From assembly GCA_017478965.1 (NCBI GenBank), contig JAFVCV010000021.1:1-47699 (forward strand): DNA of 47,699 nt. Direction: 5' to 3'. The notes below the pieces were generated by a model. It did no database searches and had not been told where the DNA came from. It was given only the letters and a program-made list of their open reading frames with translations. A program made the position numbers and the translations under genes. The stretch's first letter is position 1. Each line of letters starts with the position of its first letter. Below, in pieces: positions 42,339 through 47,699 of the stretch. The stretch comes from Ruminococcus sp. (GTDB taxonomy: Bacteria; Bacillota; Clostridia; Oscillospirales; Ruminococcaceae).

Positions 42339-42367
42339 TTGACAAAAGCCAGGGGGTATGTTAAAAT
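42339..42367 (+). promoter_or_regulatory. Sigma-A promoter of the RCC1-like gene with flanking inverted repeat
   Basis: TTGACA (42339-42344), 17 bp, TAAAAT (42362-42367). TATGCCCCCTG (42321-42331) and CAGGGGGTATG (42350-42360) are inverted arms with one G-T wobble position; the right arm lies in the promoter spacer. Confidence 0.8.
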
Positions 42368-42401
42368 GATCATATAAAGTATTATTGTAGGGGGCTTTGA
42401 G

Positions 42402-43313
42402 ATGACTCTGGAGGAATTCCGTACTCACAGACAGCAGACCATCAATTTCTACGGACAGATCTCCGCTGCGGACGACCATTTCGTCTGCCTTCTGCCTAAC
42501 GGCGTGTGCTATGCCGTGGGTGCCAACGGCAGCAGACAGTGCGAAGTGAGCAAATGGAAGGAGCTCAAACAGATCTTTGCCGGCACAGAGGTCACTGTGG
42601 GGCTGAGCGGCGATAAGACCCTTTTTTCTACCGACAGGGAGATCGAGCTGAAAAGCGCAGTTTTAAAGGGCATAACCATGGCCACCTGCCTTACCGCAAC
42701 GGCTCATGACTGCGCCGTGGTCAATGACGACGGAAGGATAACGGTGCTGAAGCTCCCCGACGGCGAAAGCGATCCCGGTCAGGGTTATCCGATGACATCA
42801 AATATAGAAACGGTCTCTCGGTGGGATAACGTTATCTCTATAGCCTGCGGCAAGGGGCATATTGCGGCCCTGAGGACGGACGGTACGGTCCTTGCCGCCG
42901 GAGACGGCGCCTTGGGACAGACTGATGTGTCCGGTTGGAAGAACGTGGTGCAGATAACCGCATCGGATAATTTCACCGCCGGCCTGACCGAAAGCGGCCA
43001 TGTGCTCGTCACAGGCACAGGCAGCCCGGAATGGAAGAGCCTTTCCGAGAAGACCGCCGCCTGGAGGGACATCATATATATCGACGCCTCCTCCACCCAC
43101 CTTGTGGCCCTGACTCAGGGCGGCACGGTGCTCGACACCTCTGATTTCAGGTATATGAGCAGCTGGAAGAGCATGGTGATGGTGGCTGCCGGAAAGGGCT
43201 ATACCCTTGGCCTTCACACCTCCGGCAAGACCTACTACTCCGGTCAGCTGCCGGGAAAGGTGCCTATCAGGTACAAAAAGTCCTATGTGAATTTCGAGAA
43301 GATAATGAACTGA
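42402..43313 (+). CDS. RCC1-repeat-like beta-propeller protein, function unknown
   Basis: A 303-aa protein made of repeated units of about 40-50 residues with the pattern of RCC1 propellers: VISIACGKGHIAALRTDGTVLAAGDG, VVQITASDNFTAGLTESGHVLVTG (each read as partial strands), IIYIDASSTHLVALTQGGTVLDT and MVMVAAGKGYTLGLHTSGKTYYSG. Four clear repeats lie in the C-terminal half, and weaker copies are at the N-terminus (HFVCLLPNGVCYAVGANG). No signal peptide is present, so it is probably cytoplasmic. Bacterial RCC1-like proteins are mostly uncharacterised binding scaffolds. It has its own promoter with an inverted repeat and a shared terminator. Confidence 0.85.
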   Translation: MTLEEFRTHRQQTINFYGQISAADDHFVCLLPNGVCYAVGANGSRQCEVSKWKELKQIFAGTEVTVGLSGDKTLFSTDREIELKSAVLKGITMATCLTATAHDCAVVNDDGRITVLKLPDGESDPGQGYPMTSNIETVSRWDNVISIACGKGHIAALRTDGTVLAAGDGALGQTDVSGWKNVVQITASDNFTAGLTESGHVLVTGTGSPEWKSLSEKTAAWRDIIYIDASSTHLVALTQGGTVLDTSDFRYMSSWKSMVMVAAGKGYTLGLHTSGKTYYSGQLPGKVPIRYKKSYVNFEKIMN

Positions 43314-43314
43314 A

Positions 43315-43349
43315 AAAACGGCTGCTGCAAACGCAACAGCCGTTTTTTT
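43315..43349. terminator. Bidirectional terminator between the RCC1-like and rlmD-like genes
   Basis: A strong hairpin with AAAACGGCTG-type arms and CAGCCGTTTT, with A and T tracts on both sides, lies between convergent genes. Confidence 0.87.
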
Positions 43350-44527
43350 CATCTCTCCCTCCGCTCCATGAGGCAGACCGTTTCTATGCCCATGGTATGG
43401 GGGAACATATCCACCGGCTGCAGATACACCGCCCGGTAGCCCTGACGGGCGAAAAGCCTGATGTCCCTTTCAAGGCTCTCTATCTTGCAGGAAATGTAAA
43501 CTATCCTGTCCGGACCGCATATCCCGGCGCTCTTGATGAACTCCGGCGAAGCCCCTGCCCGGGGCGGATCCAGTATAAGCACATCGAAACGGCTGCCCTC
43601 CTGTGCCTGCTGCCGCATGAACTCCCCCGCATCTGCACAGCAGAAACGGACGTTTTCAAGGCCGTTGAGCTTAGCGTTGGCCACAGCGTCCCGGCAGGCC
43701 GATGGATCAAGCTCGACGCCCTCCACCTTCGCACCTCTCTTTGCACAGATGATGCCTATGGTGCCGGTGCCGCAGTAAGCGTCCAGGACCCTGATACCCT
43801 GACCTATCCCCGCCGCACTGAGGGCTGTCTCGTAGAGTTTCCCCGTCATCTTCGGGTTCACCTGATAGAAGGACTGAGGCGATATCCTGAACCGGCAGCC
43901 GCAGAGCAGGTCCTCGATAAAGCCAGGGCCGTGCATAACGATATCCCTGTCCCCAAGAGTCAGCGGCATGGGGTCCCTGCAAACGTTCTGCACTATGGTG
44001 GTCAGCTCAGGATGCTTTTCCGTCATGGCCCTAATAAAATTCTTCTTCGCCGGGAACATGGCACCCGGCGTGACCATTACCAGCATGACCTGCCCGGTGG
44101 AGGGCGAGGTCCTGATGAGGGTGTGCCGCAGTATCCCCTGACCGGTCCTGTTGTCGTAGGGAGCTATCTTCAGCGGTCTCATGAGCTTTCGTATGTCTGC
44201 CACGATGGCCTGAGCCCGCCTGTCCTCCAGCATACAGTCCTCCACCGCCGTCAGTTTCTGACCTGAGGACTGATAGACCCCGGAAATTATCCTTCCCGAG
44301 CGGTCGGTGCCGTAAACGTTCTGCACCTTGCAGCGATAGTTGTATGGGTCATCCATGGTCAGCATGGGTCTGACCTTCGTGAATTTCGACAGCATACGTT
44401 CTGCCTTGGCCTGCTTGCGCTCCACCTGCTGTTCATAGCTCTCCGACAGCTGACAGCCCCCGCAGCGCTTGAAGGCCCTGCATACCCGCTGTCCTCCCGG
44501 CCGGACTGCCGTTTTTTTCCTGTTCAT
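43349..44527 (-). CDS. TrmA/RlmD-family RNA (uracil-C5)-methyltransferase without TRAM domain
   Basis: A 392-aa cytoplasmic SAM-dependent enzyme. The cysteine cluster CRAFKRCGGCQL near the N-terminus suggests an iron-sulfur site, as in RlmD; the middle part carries ISPQSFYQVNPKM, then SAM motif I VLDAYCGTGTIGI, DVLILDPPRAG, and the nucleophile motif VYISCKIESLERDI followed by the C-terminal HTMGIETVCLM. The TRAM domain of about 60 residues usual at the start of RlmD/RumA is missing. RlmD methylates U1939 or nearby of 23S rRNA; TrmA methylates tRNA, so the exact RNA site is not certain. ATG 44527 is preferred: an upstream ATG (44551) would begin only two bases past the expected transcription start. 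Confidence 0.88.
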   Translation of the reverse strand: MNRKKTAVRPGGQRVCRAFKRCGGCQLSESYEQQVERKQAKAERMLSKFTKVRPMLTMDDPYNYRCKVQNVYGTDRSGRIISGVYQSSGQKLTAVEDCMLEDRRAQAIVADIRKLMRPLKIAPYDNRTGQGILRHTLIRTSPSTGQVMLVMVTPGAMFPAKKNFIRAMTEKHPELTTIVQNVCRDPMPLTLGDRDIVMHGPGFIEDLLCGCRFRISPQSFYQVNPKMTGKLYETALSAAGIGQGIRVLDAYCGTGTIGIICAKRGAKVEGVELDPSACRDAVANAKLNGLENVRFCCADAGEFMRQQAQEGSRFDVLILDPPRAGASPEFIKSAGICGPDRIVYISCKIESLERDIRLFARQGYRAVYLQPVDMFPHTMGIETVCLMERRER

Positions 44528-44559
44528 CATCATACCCCGCTTTTCGTTCATCTTCTGCT

Positions 44560-44588
44560 ATTTTACCATAAACCCGCTCTTCTGTCAA
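44560..44588 (-). promoter_or_regulatory. Sigma-A promoter of the methyltransferase gene
   Basis: TTGACA (44583-44588), 17 bp, TAAAAT (44560-44565) on the minus strand; back to back with the promoter at 44610. Confidence 0.82.
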
Positions 44589-44609
44589 TCATTGGCGTCT
44601 AGGCTGCGA

Positions 44610-44638
44610 TTGACATTTGTCGAAAAATGTGCTATCAT
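44610..44638 (+). promoter_or_regulatory. Sigma-A promoter of the C39-like lipoprotein gene
   Basis: TTGACA (44610-44615), 17 bp, TATCAT (44633-44638). It excludes the ATG at 44627 as a start and supports TTG 44693. Confidence 0.82.
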
Positions 44639-44692
44639 ATCCCTGATAAGATGATTTGGAAAATTTATTACGTCATCAAGGAGGGAAATATC

Positions 44693-45925
44693 TTGAAAGA
44701 ATTCAAATACATAAAAATGACGCTTAAAGCCCTCTTCCTTGCCGCTTCGGCCACGTTTGTCCTTGCCTCCTGCGGCAGCACTGACAGAGAGCTTGGGGAC
44801 GAGCACACAGTTTCGGTGAAGGACACCAGGAAGACCATAACCACCGCAGACAGCGAGGCTGTTACCGATGCTTTTACTGAGCTGACCACTGTTGTTGAAA
44901 GCAAGGACAGCTCTTCTGACACGGACTCTGACTCGTCGGCAGAAGAAACGTCGGCCAAAAAAAAGACCACGACCACCACTGCTAAGACCGGTACAGCCGT
45001 TATCCGCACCCAGGGAGCCACGACTTCAGACGCTGCCGGCAAAAGCACCGGCGGCAACACCGGAGGGAACAGCAACACCGGCGGCGGTGCTCCCACCAAT
45101 AATGACAGCGGCAGCGGGGAGCCTGCCTACAGCGAACCGGTGAACGTATATACCGCCCCGGATCCCGTGGAAGACCCCACTGTAAGCATCTATACCGACC
45201 CTGTGGTGACGGAGCCGCCTGTGACGGACCCGCCTGTTTCTGAGCCTGACAGCAGCGAACCTGACGTCAGCCAGGAGCCTCAGGTCAGCGAGGACCCACC
45301 CGCACAGGAGCCGCCCAGCTCCAACAGGCTCAGCGTGAACGTGATCTACCAGTACCCTGAGCTGCCAACAGGCTGCGAGACAACTGCACTGACCATACTA
45401 CTCAGGCACCTCGGATACAATGCTGACAAAGTCTCCATCGCCCGCTATCATCTTCCCAAGCAGGATTTCCACTGGAGCTACGGCACCATGTACGGTGCTG
45501 ATTTCCGCACTACCTTCGCCGGCAACCCCGAAAATTCCTATTCCTACGGCTGTCTGGCCCCCTGCATAGTCACTGCGGCCAACTCCTATCTTGGCTCCGT
45601 TGGAGCCGGCCAGAGCGCTTATGATATCTCCGGCCGTGAGCTGGATACCCTTTTCAGGGACTATATCGACATGGGCCGCCCGGTGCTCATCTGGATAACC
45701 AGCGACAACCTTCACCCCACCATACCCACTACCGTATGGATGACTCCATCCGGGGAGACAGTCCAGTGGCTGGCCTATGAACACTGCGTGGTGCTGACGG
45801 GTTACGACCTTGACGCCGGCCTGGTCTATGTTTCCGACCCTCTATCAGGAAACGTCAGCTATGATCTTAACACTCTGCGCCAGCGCTACAACGAGCTCGG
45901 CCGACAGAGCGTCTGCATAGGATAA
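44693..45925 (+). CDS. C39-like cysteine peptidase lipoprotein with Thr/Pro/Glu-rich linker
   Basis: A 410-aa protein starting with TTG, with AGGAGGG about 8 nt upstream. A signal peptide ends in lipobox LASC (Cys27). Residues about 50-210 are low-complexity: Ser/Thr/Asp-rich, a Gly/Asn/Thr stretch (TGGNTGGNSNTGGG) and Pro/Glu/Val-rich repeats (VTEPPVTDPPVSEP). The C-terminal 183 residues are a C39_2 papain-like domain, with probable nucleophile Cys228 in PTGCETTAL, His364 in AYEHCVVLTGYD and Asp382 in VYVSDPL. Family members cleave peptides outside the cell; the linker fits a wall-spanning tether. Substrate is unknown. The linker style matches the lipoprotein at 4355. It is a single-gene unit. 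Confidence 0.88.
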   Translation: MKEFKYIKMTLKALFLAASATFVLASCGSTDRELGDEHTVSVKDTRKTITTADSEAVTDAFTELTTVVESKDSSSDTDSDSSAEETSAKKKTTTTTAKTGTAVIRTQGATTSDAAGKSTGGNTGGNSNTGGGAPTNNDSGSGEPAYSEPVNVYTAPDPVEDPTVSIYTDPVVTEPPVTDPPVSEPDSSEPDVSQEPQVSEDPPAQEPPSSNRLSVNVIYQYPELPTGCETTALTILLRHLGYNADKVSIARYHLPKQDFHWSYGTMYGADFRTTFAGNPENSYSYGCLAPCIVTAANSYLGSVGAGQSAYDISGRELDTLFRDYIDMGRPVLIWITSDNLHPTIPTTVWMTPSGETVQWLAYEHCVVLTGYDLDAGLVYVSDPLSGNVSYDLNTLRQRYNELGRQSVCIG

Positions 45926-45940
45926 GCATCCGGTCTGTGA

Positions 45941-45975
45941 TATCCCCTCTGCCTAGTGCTGAGGGGATATTTTTT
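45941..45975 (+). terminator. Terminator of the C39-like lipoprotein gene
   Basis: TATCCCCTC (45941-45949) pairs with GAGGGGATA (45961-45969), followed by a run of T residues. Confidence 0.92.
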
Positions 45976-46050
45976 CAGACTGCGGGACGGTCTGAGATAT
46001 CAGATATGTAATATTCACAATTAATGTTTACTATCACCGCAAATAATGGC

Positions 46051-46079
46051 TTGTTAAATCATGTCGATTTGTTTATAAT
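46051..46079 (+). promoter_or_regulatory. Possible sigma-A promoter of the GH43 gene
   Basis: TTGTTA (46051-46056), 17 bp, TATAAT (46074-46079). The leader of about 125 nt to the ATG at 46211 is AT-rich and holds a small TTGCG/CGCAA hairpin near 46168-46184. Confidence 0.65.
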
Positions 46080-46210
46080 ATATTTAACAATTTTATTAAC
46101 GGACGATTTATCAGCCATGTTCCTCGCCATGGGAAAAACTCCCGCCGGCTGCATGAACATGACGGAAATTGCGCTTTGACGCAAAATTTTAGATCAGTGA
46201 GGTAAAAAGC

Positions 46211-47188
46211 ATGAGCCTGGAAAGAAAACCTTTAGTGACGCATATCTTCACAGCAGACCCTTCTGCACACGTATTCAACGACAAGATCTATATTTATCCC
46301 TCCCACGACCTGGCCCACGACGGCAAGGATACTGACGAGGGCGACGAGTACCAGATGGAGGACTACCACGTTCTTTCCATGGACAGCATCGAGGGCCCCT
46401 GCGTTGACAACGGCGAGGCCCTCCATATGAAGGACGTTCCCTGGGTCAGCAAGCAGATGTGGGCGCCTGACCTGGCTGACAAAAACGGCAGGTATTATCT
46501 CATCTTCCCCGCCCGTGACAAGGATGGACTTTTCCGCCTTGGCATGGCGCAGAGCGAAAGCCCTGTGGGTCCCTTTGCGCCGGAGCCTGACTATATCAAG
46601 GGCACCTACAGCATCGACCCCGCTGTTTTCGTTGACGACGACGGTAAGGTCTATGTTTATTACGGCGGCCTCTGGGGCGGTCAGCTGGAGAAGTGGAAAG
46701 ACGGCACCTTCGACCCCGAGGGAAAGGAACCGGACAGGGACCAGCCCGCAGTGGGACCGATGTGCGCAGAGCTGAAAGAAAACATGAAAGAGCTTGACGG
46801 CGAGCCTGTACATATAAGGATAGTTGATGAGAACGGTGAAGACATCAAGGCCGGCGATGAGGACCGCCGCTATTTTGAGGGTCCCTGGATGCACAAGTAC
46901 AACGGCACATACTATTTCTCCTATTCCACAGGCACTACCCACTATATATGCTATGCTACCAGCAAGGACCCCAAGGGTCCCTTTACCTACCGTGGCAGGG
47001 TGATGGAGCCTGTTATAGGCTGGACCACCCACCACTCCATCGTTGAGTACCACGGCAAATGGTATCTGTTCTACCATGACAGTGAGCTTTCCGGCGGAGT
47101 CAACCACAGGAGAAACGTGAAGTTCACCGAACTCAGATACGATACTGACGGCAGCATCATCACCATCAGACCCTATGAGGGACTGTAA
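46211..47188 (+). CDS. Intracellular GH43 glycosidase (beta-xylosidase/arabinofuranosidase type)
   Basis: A 325-aa five-bladed beta-propeller enzyme that inverts the anomeric centre. The catalytic set is visible: general base Asp16 in FTADPSAHVF, pKa-tuning Asp136 in YSIDPAVFVDDDG and general acid Glu223 in RYFEGPWMHKYNG; TTHHSIVEYHGKWYLFYHD is the typical last blade. There is no signal peptide or carbohydrate-binding module, so it should work in the cytoplasm on short xylo- or arabinoxylo-oligosaccharides, in step with the GH10 enzyme at 15952. Exact specificity within GH43 cannot be read. It is a single-gene unit with a terminator at 47203-47238. Confidence 0.93.
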   Translation: MSLERKPLVTHIFTADPSAHVFNDKIYIYPSHDLAHDGKDTDEGDEYQMEDYHVLSMDSIEGPCVDNGEALHMKDVPWVSKQMWAPDLADKNGRYYLIFPARDKDGLFRLGMAQSESPVGPFAPEPDYIKGTYSIDPAVFVDDDGKVYVYYGGLWGGQLEKWKDGTFDPEGKEPDRDQPAVGPMCAELKENMKELDGEPVHIRIVDENGEDIKAGDEDRRYFEGPWMHKYNGTYYFSYSTGTTHYICYATSKDPKGPFTYRGRVMEPVIGWTTHHSIVEYHGKWYLFYHDSELSGGVNHRRNVKFTELRYDTDGSIITIRPYEGL

Positions 47189-47202
47189 TCAGAAATAAAC
47201 GG

Positions 47203-47238
47203 ACTTCCCCCTGTCTATGACAGAGGGAAGTATTTTTA
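47203..47238 (+). terminator. Terminator of the GH43 gene
   Basis: ACTTCCC pairs with GGGAAGT and CTGTC with GACAG inside, around a TAT loop with one mismatch; ATTTTTA follows. Confidence 0.87.
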
Positions 47239-47323
47239 TGCCCGGCGGGCCGCTGTGTTTGTTTATATTGCTGCGTTATGTGCTGTAAAAATTGTAAGTT
47301 ATGACAAAGTTGTTGCTGACTTA

Positions 47324-47352
47324 TTGACATCGGCAGGAAAATGTATTATATT
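47324..47352 (+). promoter_or_regulatory. Sigma-A promoter of the TetR gene
   Basis: TTGACA (47324-47329), 17 bp, TATATT (47347-47352). Confidence 0.82.
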
Positions 47353-47360
47353 AAATACAG

Positions 47361-47386
47361 GTTCAGTGAATAACAATTCAACGAAC
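47361..47386. promoter_or_regulatory. 26-bp palindrome, probable TetR-family operator
   Basis: GTTCAGTGAAT (47361-47371) and ATTCAACGAAC (47376-47386) are inverted arms matching at 9 of 11 positions around AACA. It starts about at the transcription start and ends 30 bp before the TetR start codon, as expected for autorepression. Confidence 0.65.
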
Positions 47387-47415
47387 GACTGTATAACAGA
47401 TAGGAGGACAACATC

Positions 47416-47699
47416 ATGACCAGAAAGGAACAAAAAGAAATGCGGCAGAAGCAGATAATGTTCAAGGCACTGGAGCTGTTCGTGACAAAGGGTTTCAGCG
47501 AAACGAAGATATCGGATATTGCCGAGTCACTTGATATAAGCGTGGGGCTGCTGTTCCACTATTATGAATCTAAGGAGGCTCTCTACAAGTCGCTTGTTGA
47601 GATGGGCTTGGAGGCTGCAAAACGTCCCGAGAAGATAGAATTCAGTACTCCTCTCGAATACTTCACCAAGACCATAGAGGGGCTGTTCGGTGCGGCAAA
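47416..47699 (+). CDS. TetR-family regulator, cut by the window edge
   Basis: The ATG at 47416 follows TAGGAGGA, and the frame stays open to the end of the window (94 codons). The N-terminus is a standard TetR helix-turn-helix: MFKALELFVTKGFSETKISDIA and LDISVGLLFHYYESKEALYKSL. The ligand-binding part is mostly outside the window, so the signal cannot be judged. A promoter and a palindrome sit just upstream, pointing to autoregulation. Its targets may be the genes that follow beyond the window. Confidence 0.9.
   Translation, partial: MTRKEQKEMRQKQIMFKALELFVTKGFSETKISDIAESLDISVGLLFHYYESKEALYKSLVEMGLEAAKRPEKIEFSTPLEYFTKTIEGLFGAA

Noticed and set aside
44627-44692. ATG 44627 as start of the C39-like lipoprotein
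   Set aside because: It overlaps the spacer of the promoter and lacks a ribosome site; TTG 44693 has AGGAGGG at a good distance and gives a proper signal peptide.
45100-45330. Pro/Glu/Val codon repeats in the C39-like lipoprotein as a phase-variable tandem repeat
   Set aside because: The units are degenerate at the DNA level and vary in length, so slippage is unlikely; it is a wall-spanning linker.
1-47699. CRISPR arrays, tRNA, rRNA and insertion sequences
   Set aside because: No regularly spaced direct repeats, cloverleaf-like stretches, conserved rRNA segments or transposase motifs were seen by eye. A tRNA scan was not possible here.

Overview
The window looks like chromosomal DNA of a Gram-positive, anaerobic Clostridia member, most like a fibrolytic Ruminococcus/Oscillospiraceae gut or rumen bacterium. 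Reasons: strong AGGAGG-type ribosome sites, many consensus sigma-A promoters (TTGACA, 17 bp, TATAAT), an alpha/beta small acid-soluble spore protein, lipoproteins with Thr/Ser/Pro/Glu-rich linkers, intracellular GH10 and GH43 xylan enzymes, a TagB/TagF-type teichoic acid enzyme and no outer-membrane functions. This genus-level guess is inference. No rRNA, tRNA, CRISPR array, insertion sequence or phage gene was recognised.

Layout. 1-2030: a small accessory pair on the minus strand (DUF4143 ATPase, then a RhuM-family protein running off the left edge), headed by a perfect promoter next to a 28-bp palindrome. 2207-4759: spore protein, serpin lipoprotein, Thr-rich lipoprotein. 4917-8011: prephenate dehydrogenase, citrate synthase, a decayed LysR gene and a flavodoxin. 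8196-13866: a probable phosphocholine/teichoic-acid block made of a wHTH-LicC-LicA fusion, a 60-aa membrane peptide, an NCS1 permease and a YidC-TagB/F fusion. 14032-17650: HD-GYP phosphodiesterase, GH10 xylanase, sugar O-acetyltransferase. 17861-19816: a two-gene operon of ClpP and a membrane-anchor-less VirD4/TraG ATPase with no other conjugation genes. 19870-24593: a YhaN/Rad50-like ATPase with a partner that looks like a catalytically dead YhaO/Mre11 phosphoesterase. 24715-29172: AraC regulator plus two half-size ABC transporters behind an iron-box-like palindrome. 29490-30980: a PP2C-like protein lacking its metal motif, and a HAD phosphatase. 31050-36214: carA and a carB-dapF fusion. 36398-40433: a MacB-type ABC protein and an alarmone synthetase. 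40650-45925: a potassium channel, a metallo-beta-lactamase lipoprotein, an RCC1-like protein, a TrmA-family methyltransferase and a C39-like peptidase lipoprotein. 46211-47699: GH43 glycosidase and the start of a TetR regulator.

How the genes work together. GH10 and GH43 both lack signal peptides and probably finish imported xylo-oligosaccharides in the cytoplasm; the acetyltransferase between convergent terminators may act on sugars. The 8.2-13.9 kb block could take up choline (or a similar amino alcohol), activate it as a CDP derivative, sense it through the fused wHTH, and place it on a teichoic-acid-like polymer. The strongest candidates for undescribed biology are (1) this block with its four-half-site operator, (2) the ClpP-VirD4 operon, (3) the pseudo-Mre11/Rad50-like pair, and (4) the CarB-DapF fusion linking pyrimidine/arginine and lysine/peptidoglycan synthesis.
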